A DNA stretch of 64,000 bases from NCBI RefSeq assembly GCF_000015725.1, contig NC_008825.1, positions 3,286,001 through 3,350,000 of the forward strand, written 5' to 3'. Below the pieces are notes generated by a model. It ran no database searches, was not told the origin of the DNA, and worked only from the letters and a program-made list of their open reading frames with translations. Position numbers and translations under genes: made by a program. This DNA is from Methylibium petroleiphilum PM1 (GTDB taxonomy: Bacteria > Pseudomonadota > Gammaproteobacteria > Burkholderiales > Burkholderiaceae_C). Shown here one piece after another: positions 34,176-41,427 of the stretch. Position 1 is the first letter of the stretch. Each line of letters opens with the position of its first letter.

Positions 34176-35114
34176 TCATCTCAGCCTCGGATTCAGCGCG
34201 TCGCGCAGCCAGTCGCCGAGCAGGTTCACGCTCAGCGCGATCAGCACCAGCATCGCGCCGGGAAAGAGCGCGATCCACCACTCGCCGCTGAACAGAAAAT
34301 CGTTGCCGATGCGGATCAGGGTGCCCAGCGAGGGCGAGGTCGGCGGCACGCCGACGCCGAGGAAGCTCAGCGTCGCCTCGGTGATGATGGCCGTGGCGAC
34401 CTGGATCGTCGCCAGGACGAACACCGGCCCGAGCACGTTCGGCAGCACGTGGCGACGCATGATGCGCACCGGCGACACGCCGATCACGCGTGCCGCCTGC
34501 ACGTACTCCTTCTGTCGCTCGACCAGGGTCGACCCGCGTACTGTGCGCGCGTAAGGCACCCAGCCGGTCAACGAGATGGCGAGGATCAGCACACCGAAGG
34601 CCAGCGCCTCGTGGGCCGCGGGGAAGACCGCGCGACCCACGCCGTCGATCATCAAGGCCACCAGGATGGCAGGAAAGGACAGCATCACATCACACACGCG
34701 CATGATGAGAGCATCGACGCGACCGCCGGCGAAGCCCGACACCAGACCCAGCGTCACGCCGACCAGCATCGACAGCAGCACCGAGGCAATGCCCACGGCC
34801 AGCGATATGCGTGCGCCGTACATCACGGCCGAAAGGATGTCTCGGCCCTGGTCGTCGGTACCCAGCAGGTAGGCGCTTTTGCCCTCGGCCATCCAGGCGG
34901 GCGGCAGGCGCGAGTCGCCGAGGTCGAGCGTCGCGAGATCGAAGGGATCGTGCGGCGCCACGAGCGGCGCCAGCAACGCGCTGAGCAGACAGGCCGCGGC
35001 GATGGCCGCCGCCAGCATGGCCACTGGCGAGGCGCGAAAGCTATGCCAGATCTCGCTGTCCACGAACCGATGACGGGCGTCTGCGTTCATCTCACGATCG
35101 TCTGCGTCACCCAT
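34176..35114 (-). CDS. dppC: Dipeptide/oligopeptide ABC transporter permease (DppC/OppC type)
   Basis: A 312-residue permease with an N-terminal helix (ASPVAMLAAAIAAACLLSALLAPL) and about five further helices. YLLGTDDQGRDILSAVMYGARISLAVGI is the OppC N-terminal signature. The EAA-type loop is QAARVIGVSPVRIMRRHVLPNVLGPV. The start is uncertain: 35114 overlaps the permease stop upstream by eight bases, while 35090 is the alternative ATG. Confidence 0.92.
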   Translation of the reverse strand: MGDADDREMNADARHRFVDSEIWHSFRASPVAMLAAAIAAACLLSALLAPLVAPHDPFDLATLDLGDSRLPPAWMAEGKSAYLLGTDDQGRDILSAVMYGARISLAVGIASVLLSMLVGVTLGLVSGFAGGRVDALIMRVCDVMLSFPAILVALMIDGVGRAVFPAAHEALAFGVLILAISLTGWVPYARTVRGSTLVERQKEYVQAARVIGVSPVRIMRRHVLPNVLGPVFVLATIQVATAIITEATLSFLGVGVPPTSPSLGTLIRIGNDFLFSGEWWIALFPGAMLVLIALSVNLLGDWLRDALNPRLR

Positions 35115-36090
35115 GCGCGACTTCGCGATCAGGGCGCAGGCGCGGATCGACCACGAAGTAGAGCAGGTCGACAGCCAGATTGATCGCCACGAAGATCAGC
35201 GCGACGAGACACAGGTAGGCCGCCATCACCGGCACGTCGGCAAAGCTCACGGCCTGGATGAACAGCAGGCCCATACCCGGCCACTGGAACACCGTCTCGG
35301 TGATGATCGCAAACGCGATCAGTGAGCCCAATTGCAGCCCGGTGATCGTGATCACCGGCACGAGCGTGTTCTTCAGGGCATGGCCGAAGTGCACCGCGCG
35401 ATCGCTCAGGCCACGCGCCCGCGCGAAGCGGATGTAGTCGCTGCGCAGCACCTCGAGCATCTCGGCGCGCACCAGCCGCATGATCAGCGCAAGCTGGAAC
35501 ACCGCGAGCGTGATGGACGGCAGCACCAGGTGCTGCCAGCCGCTGACGGTGAACCAGCCGCTCGTCCAGCCGCCGATGCTCAGCACCTCGCCGCGGCCGA
35601 AGCTCGGCAGCCAGTGCAGGCCGACGGAGAACACCAGGATCAGCAGGATGCCGATCAGGAAAGTGGGCAGCGAGACGCCCAGAAGCGACACCGTCATCAG
35701 CAGCTGAGACAAGACGCTGCCCCGCCGCAGCGCCACGATCACGCCCATCGGCACGCCGATCCCCAGGGCGAGCACCGCAGCCGTGATCGCAAGTTCCAGC
35801 GTCGCCGGCAAGCGCTCGGCGATCAAGGTCGACACCTTGCGTCCCTGGCGCAGGCTCAGTCCGAAGTCACCCCGCACGGCGTTGCCGACGAAGCGCGCGA
35901 ACTGCCAGGGCACGGAGCGATCCAGGCCGAGGTCGGCGCGCAACTGCGTGCGCTGCTCGGGCGTCGCGTCCTGCCCGAGCAGATGGGTCACCGGATCGCC
36001 GACGTGCTGGAACAGCATGAACGAGATGAAGGCCACGGCCAGCATCACGATCACGGCTTGGAGCAGGCGACGAACCAGGAAGGCGAGCAT
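35107..36090 (-). CDS. dppB: Dipeptide/oligopeptide ABC transporter permease (DppB/OppB type)
   Basis: A 327-residue permease with six predicted helices. It opens MLAFLVRRLLQAVIVMLAVAFISFML, the standard DppB N-terminus, and carries the EAA loop FARARGLSDRAVHFGHALKNTLVPVIT and the C-terminal FVVDPRLRPD. First permease gene, 54 bases after a DUF3047 gene. No periplasmic binding-protein gene is adjacent on either side, which is unusual for this family. Confidence 0.93.
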   Translation of the reverse strand: MLAFLVRRLLQAVIVMLAVAFISFMLFQHVGDPVTHLLGQDATPEQRTQLRADLGLDRSVPWQFARFVGNAVRGDFGLSLRQGRKVSTLIAERLPATLELAITAAVLALGIGVPMGVIVALRRGSVLSQLLMTVSLLGVSLPTFLIGILLILVFSVGLHWLPSFGRGEVLSIGGWTSGWFTVSGWQHLVLPSITLAVFQLALIMRLVRAEMLEVLRSDYIRFARARGLSDRAVHFGHALKNTLVPVITITGLQLGSLIAFAIITETVFQWPGMGLLFIQAVSFADVPVMAAYLCLVALIFVAINLAVDLLYFVVDPRLRPDREVAHG

Positions 36091-36144
36091 GTTATGGGGT
36101 TTCGCGCGGCCATTGTGGCCGCTCGCCAGGCGTGCCGCCGCCGA

Positions 36145-36888
36145 TCAGTTCGGTGTGGAACTCAGCGGCACGCCGCTGAGGCAAACCGCGCCGTACCAGG
36201 CGGTGGCCGACGTGCCGGTGTTGTCGGCATCGGTCATGAGCCCGATACCGATCAACGCCCCCGGTGCCTCGCCGAAGGCACGCCGGTAGTCTGCGGAAAT
36301 ATCGCGCTCGTGCTCGCGCCACTGCCGCAGATGCGCCGGGCCGGACTCGACGACGATCTTTCGGATGCGGTCGCTGCGCGGATTGATCACCACGCTTTCG
36401 AGCGGCGCGCCGTTGTCCCACACGTACATCAGCGTCGCAAAGGGCGGGCGCTCGCCGGTCACGAGTTCGGCCAGTTCGAACAGCGAGCGGTCCTTCAGCG
36501 GCAATACGCCATGATCGCCGTCGAAGGCGAGCACGATGCGCGCCGGTGAGTCCTCGGACTCGCGGCGCCGCACATCGGCGCGGTCGATCAGTGCATTGAC
36601 ACGCCAAGAGAACCGCAGCGTCTGCAACGCGTCGGGCTCCAGGCGCACCCGGTAACGCAGCATGCTGGCCGAGGCATCGGCCCGCGCGCGCACCACGGCC
36701 TGTCCGGCGTCGGTGCCGAGGTCGTAGCGTGTCCCGCGCTTGCCGGGAAGCGCGTGCGGTTGCCAGGCCGGAACGCAGTGCGGGGACCACGGCGCACCGG
36801 CTGGGGCCTGCAGGACCAGCGGGTCGCGGTTCGGAACCTGCGCGCAGGCGCCGAGGGTGCAGAGCACCCCGAGAGCCAGGCGTCTCAT
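36145..36888 (-). CDS. DUF3047-family lipoprotein
   Basis: A 247-residue putative lipoprotein. MRRLALGVLCTLGACAQ ends in a lipobox (LGAC). The mature domain follows DUF3047: LRYRVRLEPDALQTLRFSWRVNALIDRADVRRRESEDSPARIVLAFDGD, then LMYVWDNGAPLESVVINPRSDRIRKIVVESGPAHL and GIGLMTDADNTGTSATAWYG. This jelly-roll-like family is common in betaproteobacteria and has no established function. An upstream ATG at 36936 would bury the signal sequence. It precedes the ABC transporter genes in the same direction and follows a porin terminator. Confidence 0.82.
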   Translation of the reverse strand: MRRLALGVLCTLGACAQVPNRDPLVLQAPAGAPWSPHCVPAWQPHALPGKRGTRYDLGTDAGQAVVRARADASASMLRYRVRLEPDALQTLRFSWRVNALIDRADVRRRESEDSPARIVLAFDGDHGVLPLKDRSLFELAELVTGERPPFATLMYVWDNGAPLESVVINPRSDRIRKIVVESGPAHLRQWREHERDISADYRRAFGEAPGALIGIGLMTDADNTGTSATAWYGAVCLSGVPLSSTPN

Positions 36889-36948
36889 CGGGAGGGACAC
36901 GGCGGAATTCGGTCGGTCATCGTCGAGCACGGCCATTCTCGATCGGCC

Positions 36949-36976
36949 AAAAAAGAAGCGCCCCGCAGGGCGCTTC
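36949..36976 (-). terminator. Rho-independent terminator of the second porin gene
   Basis: On the minus strand GAAGCGCCC / GGGCGCTTC forms a perfect 9-bp stem with a 4-base loop (TGCG), followed by six T residues (36949-36954). It lies 20 bases past the porin stop and separates it from the DUF3047 gene. Confidence 0.9.
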
Positions 36977-36996
36977 CTTCAGGCGTACAACTCGAT

Positions 36997-38043
36997 TCAG
37001 AAGTTGTGGCCGATACCGACCAGGAACTGGTCCTTGCCAGTCAGGTTGAACGTGTCGTCGTTGTCCGACTCGCGGTGCAGGTAGGCACTGTAGATCGTGG
37101 TCCGCTTCGACAGCGCGTAACGGAGCGAAGCGCCGTACTTGTCGTTCTTGTTGCTGCCACCCGCATCCAGATCAGCCTTCGAGTGCGTGTACTGGGCACG
37201 GAACTCGAAGCTGCCGAACGGCACGAGCACGCCGACGTTGTAGGCATCGACATCATTGATCACAACCGACTCGCCAGCGTTCGAGCCGAAGTCGCTGGTC
37301 TTCTGATAGCCCAGGCCCAGCGTCGCGACGCCGAAGTTGTAGCTGCCGCCCGCGGTGAACACCTTGTTGTAGGCGCTGCCACCGCCGCCCGGGGCGTCGT
37401 CGTACTCTTCGTACGACAGACCTGCCTTGATCGGGCCAGCCGCATAACCCAGCAACAGACCTTGCTGGCGAGCCGTGGCGCCTTCGCCAGCGGCGACCAG
37501 CGCGCGCACCTGGAAGCCACCGAAGCTCGGCGACAGGTAGACGACCGAGTTGTCGACGCGGGTGCCGAAGTTCTGGAACAGAACGCGACCGGTCGGGGCA
37601 AGAGCCGTGCCGGCTGCAAAATTACCGTCCACGACCGTGATTTCGCCTTCAGCGGTCAGGTCCGAGCCGTAGCCGAGGTTCAACTGACGGGTCAGCGTGT
37701 CGTGACGACCGAGGCGGATTTCGCCGAGGCTGGCCGAGCTCAGGCCCACCCAGGCGGCGCGGTCGAATAGCTTGGCATTACCAGTGCCGTCGTCGGAGTT
37801 GAAGCCCGACTCCAGCGTGAAGTTGGCCTTCAGGCCACCACCCAGGTCTTCGCTGCCCTTCAGGCCCCAGCGCGAACCACCGATCGGCTGGTGGTTGTTC
37901 AGCGTGAAGCGGTCTTCGGCGATCGTGCTGTCAGTCCAGGTGACAGCAGTGTCCAGACGGCCGTACAGGGTGACCGACGATTGCGCCGAAGCGGCACCGG
38001 CGAAAGCACCCAGAGCGGCCAGAGCGAGTACTGATTTTTTCAT
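36997..38043 (-). CDS. General trimeric porin (Porin_4 type)
   Basis: A 348-residue outer-membrane porin of standard betaproteobacterial length. The signal peptide is MKKSVLALAALGAFAGAASAQ, the mature start SSVTLYGRLDTAVTW, with SRWGLKGSEDLGGGLKANFTLESGF and RAAWVGLSSASLGEIRLGRHDT. The C-terminus FLVGIGHNF ends in the aromatic assembly signal. It differs clearly from the 423-residue porin at 18.1 kb. It has its own strong terminator and a long leader (about 135 nt) from a predicted promoter with an upstream palindrome, so it is probably separately regulated. Confidence 0.95.
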   Translation of the reverse strand: MKKSVLALAALGAFAGAASAQSSVTLYGRLDTAVTWTDSTIAEDRFTLNNHQPIGGSRWGLKGSEDLGGGLKANFTLESGFNSDDGTGNAKLFDRAAWVGLSSASLGEIRLGRHDTLTRQLNLGYGSDLTAEGEITVVDGNFAAGTALAPTGRVLFQNFGTRVDNSVVYLSPSFGGFQVRALVAAGEGATARQQGLLLGYAAGPIKAGLSYEEYDDAPGGGGSAYNKVFTAGGSYNFGVATLGLGYQKTSDFGSNAGESVVINDVDAYNVGVLVPFGSFEFRAQYTHSKADLDAGGSNKNDKYGASLRYALSKRTTIYSAYLHRESDNDDTFNLTGKDQFLVGIGHNF

Positions 38044-38185
38044 TGCAACTATCTCCAGAGTTGAACATGTGGTTTCGGTGAAGCCGGAACCTCGGATGCT
38101 GTGTGCGACACCCGAAGCTGCTCGCCGTCCCAACTGAGGAGCGATTCCACCAGACCGTTGCGCCCCCCGCCAGCACTGAGCTTGT

Positions 38186-38214
38186 TCTATGCTTATTCTG
38201 TTGCGGGACGACAA
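38186..38214 (-). promoter_or_regulatory. Predicted promoter of the porin gene at 36997-38043
   Basis: On the minus strand TTGTCG (38209-38214) is 17 bases from CATAGA (38186-38191). Transcription would start near 38179. A dyad at 38221-38237 lies just upstream of the -35. Sequence-based prediction only. Confidence 0.4.
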
Positions 38215-38220
38215 CTTTGA

Positions 38221-38237
38221 TGCACTTAATTGGTGCA
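38221..38237. promoter_or_regulatory. NtrC-like dyad TGCAC-N7-GTGCA upstream of the porin
   Basis: TGCACTTAATTGGTGCA is a 17-bp dyad, extended by flanking A and T to six matched bases per arm (38220-38238). It agrees closely with the enterobacterial NtrC consensus TGCACC-N5-GGTGCA (11 of 12 specified bases). It is centred near -50 of the predicted porin promoter and about 100 bases before coq7. No convincing sigma-54 promoter accompanies it, so the regulator is uncertain. Confidence 0.4.
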
Positions 38238-38330
38238 TAAATGCCCTGACATACGACTGTCATGGATGGAATCGTTCACGAACAGCGCCCATTCAACCTC
38301 TGAAGACCCTCTCACCGCACCGCTTCGACC

Positions 38331-38969
38331 ATGCGTTCACTCAGCCGCACCGATCAGGTGATTTCTTCGCTGGACAAGGCCTTGAGCACGGTGTTCGCAG
38401 CTCACTCGGCATCCCGGCCAGCACCCAAGCCCGCCGTCGATCCCGGCTTGGCCATGACTCCACAGGACAAGTCATTGTCTGCGTCGCTGATGCGCGTGAA
38501 CCATGTCGGCGAGGTCTGCGCCCAGGCCCTCTATGCCTCACAGGCGCTGGGCACGCGGAACGAGACACTGCGAGCCCAGTTCGAACATGCGGCACGCGAG
38601 GAGACCGACCACCTCGCATGGACCGAGGCGCGGCTCGCCGAACTGAACGGACGCACCAGTTGGCTCAACCCGCTGTGGTACGCCGGGGCTTTCGGGCTGG
38701 GGCTGATCGCCGGGCGACTCGGCGACGCAGCCAGCCTCGGCTTCGTGGTCGAGACCGAACGTCAGGTGGAGCAGCACCTGCTGCAGCATCTCGATCGATT
38801 GCCAGTGGCCGATGTCGAGTCGCGGGCCATCGTGGCTCAGATGCGCGAAGACGAAGCCCGGCATGCCGCCGCCGCCGAGCACGCTGGTGCCGCCACGCTG
38901 CCGGTGCCGGTGCGGTGGATGATGCGTGGCATGGCCAAGCTCATGACCTCGACCGCGCACCGCATCTGA
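38331..38969 (+). CDS. coq7: Demethoxyubiquinone hydroxylase (Coq7/UbiF-replacing type)
   Basis: A 212-residue di-iron carboxylate protein that hydroxylates the quinone ring late in ubiquinone synthesis. Iron ligands are visible in NHVGEVCAQALY, AREETDHLAWTE, FVVETERQVEQHL and MREDEARHA (E, ExxH, E, ExxH pattern). The membrane-associating helix NPLWYAGAFGLGLIAGRLG lies in the middle. Coq7 replaces UbiF in many alpha- and betaproteobacteria. Monocistronic; the region 38044-38330 upstream (287 bases) otherwise holds only the porin promoter elements. Confidence 0.93.
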   Translation: MRSLSRTDQVISSLDKALSTVFAAHSASRPAPKPAVDPGLAMTPQDKSLSASLMRVNHVGEVCAQALYASQALGTRNETLRAQFEHAAREETDHLAWTEARLAELNGRTSWLNPLWYAGAFGLGLIAGRLGDAASLGFVVETERQVEQHLLQHLDRLPVADVESRAIVAQMREDEARHAAAAEHAGAATLPVPVRWMMRGMAKLMTSTAHRI

Positions 38970-38997
38970 GCGCGCCGCCCCGGTGATTGCCGACGGG

Positions 38998-39420
38998 TCA
39001 GACCTCGACGATCTCCACCCCGGTCGTCATCGCGGCGGTCTTGCCCAGCATCGCGCTCGCCGAGCAATATTTTTCGTGGGACAGCGCGACAGCGCGCTCC
39101 ACCGCCGCGGCGGGCAGGCCGCGACCTCGAACGACGAATTGCAGGTGGATCTTCGTGAAGACTTTCGGGTCCGCGGTCGCCCGCTCCGCGTTCAGTTTCA
39201 CTTCGCAGCCCCGGATGTCATGGCGTCCACGCTTCAGGATCAGCACCACGTCATACGCGGCACAGGCGCCGGTGCCGGCGAGTACCGTCTCCATCGGGCG
39301 CGGCGCCAGATTGCGCCCTCCGCCATCGGGGGCCCCGTCCATGGACAACAGGTGGCCGCTGCCGGTCTCCGCGTTGAACGCCATGCCGGCCTCGGGTTGC
39401 CAGCGAACGGTGCACTCCAT
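38998..39420 (-). CDS. OsmC-family protein (YhfA-like)
   Basis: A 140-residue OsmC/Ohr-fold protein. The two redox cysteines of the fold are in AGTGACAAYDVVLIL and SHEKYCSASAML. MDGAPDGGGRNLAPRPMETVLAG is the usual substrate-pocket approach. It lacks the extra residues typical of Ohr, so it is placed with the YhfA-like branch, whose physiological role is not settled. The start at 39420 follows AAAGGAG; the frame continues upstream without homology. Divergent from the small RNA candidate and ilvA. Confidence 0.88.
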   Translation of the reverse strand: MECTVRWQPEAGMAFNAETGSGHLLSMDGAPDGGGRNLAPRPMETVLAGTGACAAYDVVLILKRGRHDIRGCEVKLNAERATADPKVFTKIHLQFVVRGRGLPAAAVERAVALSHEKYCSASAMLGKTAAMTTGVEIVEV

Positions 39421-39507
39421 GCCTGAAACTCCTTTGAAAGACGTGCCGATTGTGCCGAGTCGCACAAATCTGGAGCCGTCCCCCTAGAAAAAGAACGCTC
39501 GTGCTTG

Positions 39508-39536
39508 TTGCGGCGCACCATCCTCCGTTGTATGAT
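39508..39536 (+). promoter_or_regulatory. Predicted sigma-70 promoter of the small RNA candidate
   Basis: TTGCGG (39508-39513) and TATGAT (39531-39536) are separated by exactly 17 bases. No start codon with a ribosome-binding site lies between this promoter and the terminator ending at 39637. The predicted start is about 39543. Confidence 0.55.
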
Positions 39537-39542
39537 GACTCA

Positions 39543-39637
39543 TCGATTGGAAGCGTTCTGACCCAATCACCGCTTGTCTCCTCCACCCTCCTCCAAAGGT
39601 GGATTCAGCCCAGGGCCTCACGGCCTTGGGCTTTTTT
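39543..39637 (+). ncRNA. Candidate trans-acting small RNA with two CUCCUCC motifs
   Basis: A roughly 95-nt transcript is bounded by a good sigma-70 promoter and a strong terminator, with no coding capacity. Hairpin 1: GATTGG (39545-39550) pairs with CCAATC (39563-39568). Hairpin 2: TCCACC (39582-39587) pairs with GGTGGA (39598-39603), exposing a ten-base loop CTCCTCCAAA. CTCCTCC occurs twice, at 39578-39584 and 39588-39594, and is complementary to GGAGG ribosome-binding sites. Such C/U-rich loops characterise the CcsR (cuckoo) small RNAs of alphaproteobacteria. An alternative role is an ilvA leader or attenuator. The whole gap 39421-39733 otherwise holds only the osmC-like and ilvA upstream regions. 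Confidence 0.55.
39608..39637 (+). terminator. Rho-independent terminator of the small RNA candidate
   Basis: GCCCAGGGCC (39608-39617) pairs with GGCCTTGGGC (39622-39631), a 10-bp stem with one G-U pair and a TCAC loop, followed by six T residues (39632-39637). It lies 96 bases before ilvA. Confidence 0.85.
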
Positions 39638-39733
39638 ATTGGTGTGTCCGCGACGCCCTTGCTGCGCCGCAGCGATCGACTGTTCGGCGCCGGGGCCTGA
39701 CTTATGATCGCGCGCTTGTAACAAGGAGACTCC

Positions 39734-41314
39734 ATGGCCCGCGCCGCGCCGCGCCCCGCCCCCCGCACTTCCGTCGCCAAACCCGCTCTCCGCAAGGCTG
39801 GGGCCAAGCCCGACTACCTGCAGCGCATCCTGACCGCGCGGGTCTACGACGTGGCCATCGAATCGGCACTGCAGTTCGCACCGCAACTGTCGGAGCGGAT
39901 GGGCAACCAGGTCTGGCTCAAGCGCGAGGATGAACAGGCGGTCTTCAGCTTCAAGCTGCGCGGCGCCTACAACAAGATGGCGCACCTGAGCCCGCAGCAG
40001 CTGGGGCGCGGCGTGATCTGCGCTTCCGCCGGCAACCACGCTCAGGGGGTTGCCCTGTCGGCCCGCAAGCTCCGCTGCCAAGCGACGGTCGTGATGCCGG
40101 TCACCACGCCGCAACTCAAGATCGAGGCTGTGCGGGCGCTCGGCGGCAAGGTCGTGTTGCACGGCGAGAGCTATTCCGATGCCTATGCCCATGCACTGAA
40201 ACTCGAACGGGAGCACGGGCAGACCTTCGTGCATCCTTTCGACGATCCCGACGTGATCGCCGGTCAGGGCACCATCGCCATGGAGATCCTGCGCCAGCAC
40301 CAGGGGCCGATCGACGCCGTGTTCGTGGCAGTGGGCGGTGGCGGGCTGATCTCGGGCATCGCTGCATACATCAAGGCGGTCCGGCCGGAGATCCAGGTGA
40401 TCGGCGTCCAGACCACCGATTCCGATGCGATGCTGCGTTCGGTGCGCGCTGGCAAGCGCGTGACGCTGCACGACGTGGGGCTGTTCTCCGACGGCACCGC
40501 CGTCAAGCTGGTGGGCGAAGAGACCTTTCGCCTGACGAAGCAGTGGGTCGACGATTTCGAAGTGGTCGACACCGACGCGGTCTGCGCGGCGATCAAGGAT
40601 GTGTTCCAGGACACCCGCTCGATCCTGGAGCCGGCCGGCGCGCTGGGCGTGGCGGCCATCAAACAGTACACGGCACGCACCGGCTGCAAGGGCAAGACCT
40701 TCGTGGCGATCACCTGCGGCGCCAACATGAACTTCGACCGATTGCGCTTCGTTGCCGAGCGGGCCGAGGTGGGCGAGGAGCGCGAGGCGCTGTTCGCCGT
40801 CACTATCCCGGAGGAACGGGGTTCCTTCAAGCGCTTCTGCGAGTTGCTCGGCCCGCGCAGCGTCACGGAGTTCAACTACCGCATCTCGGACGCGCAGACC
40901 GCGCAGGTGTTCGTGGGCCTGTCCACGCGGGAACACGGCGAATCGGCTCGCATTGCCGAGCGGTTCGAGAAGCAGGGCTTCGCGACGGTCGACCTGACAC
41001 ACGACGAACTGGCCAAGACCCATATCCGCCACATGGTCGGCGGCCGCTCCGAGCTGGCCCGCGAGGAGCGACTGTTCCGGTTCGTCTTCCCGGAGCGTCC
41101 GGGAGCGCTGATGCGCTTCCTGACCCGCATGCACCCCGACTGGAACATCAGCCTGTTCCATTACCGGAATCAGGGTGCCGATTACGGTCGCATCCTTGTC
41201 GGCCTGCAGATTCCCCGCGGCGCGCAGCGCGCACTGCGAGAGTTCCTGTCCACACTGGATTACCCCTGCGTCGAGGAGACCGACAACCCGGTCTACCAGC
41301 TCTTCCTGCGCTGA
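39734..41314 (+). CDS. ilvA: Threonine ammonia-lyase (biosynthetic threonine deaminase)
   Basis: A 526-residue PLP enzyme converting threonine to 2-oxobutanoate, the first isoleucine-specific step. The PLP lysine is in VFSFKLRGAYNKMAHL (Lys74); ICASAGNHAQGVALSA and VGGGGLISGIAAYIK are the substrate and phosphate loops. The C-terminus has two ACT-like regulatory domains (LFAVTIPEERGSFKRFCELL and LFRFVFPERPGALMRFLTRM), as in the isoleucine-inhibited biosynthetic enzyme. A basic Ala/Pro-rich N-terminal extension of about 30 residues precedes the core. The ATG follows AAGGAG. Confidence 0.96.
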   Translation: MARAAPRPAPRTSVAKPALRKAGAKPDYLQRILTARVYDVAIESALQFAPQLSERMGNQVWLKREDEQAVFSFKLRGAYNKMAHLSPQQLGRGVICASAGNHAQGVALSARKLRCQATVVMPVTTPQLKIEAVRALGGKVVLHGESYSDAYAHALKLEREHGQTFVHPFDDPDVIAGQGTIAMEILRQHQGPIDAVFVAVGGGGLISGIAAYIKAVRPEIQVIGVQTTDSDAMLRSVRAGKRVTLHDVGLFSDGTAVKLVGEETFRLTKQWVDDFEVVDTDAVCAAIKDVFQDTRSILEPAGALGVAAIKQYTARTGCKGKTFVAITCGANMNFDRLRFVAERAEVGEEREALFAVTIPEERGSFKRFCELLGPRSVTEFNYRISDAQTAQVFVGLSTREHGESARIAERFEKQGFATVDLTHDELAKTHIRHMVGGRSELAREERLFRFVFPERPGALMRFLTRMHPDWNISLFHYRNQGADYGRILVGLQIPRGAQRALREFLSTLDYPCVEETDNPVYQLFLR

Positions 41315-41427
41315 CTCGACCGCGTCGGGGGCTTCTTGGCAACGGTGAGCCCGACCGTCGTCCTCTGTGATTGTCCCGACATCGGCGCAGGGCTCACAAT
41401 CTCAAGGCACCAACCCACCACGCCGCC

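Noticed and set aside
38140-38175. Possible sigma-54 promoter downstream of the NtrC-like dyad
   Set aside because: CTGGCGGGGGGCGCAAC looks similar, but only 8 bases separate the GG and GC doublets instead of the required 10.
39450-39707. An 85-codon frame across the small RNA region
   Set aside because: It crosses the promoter and terminator, has no ribosome-binding site and shows no protein-like pattern.
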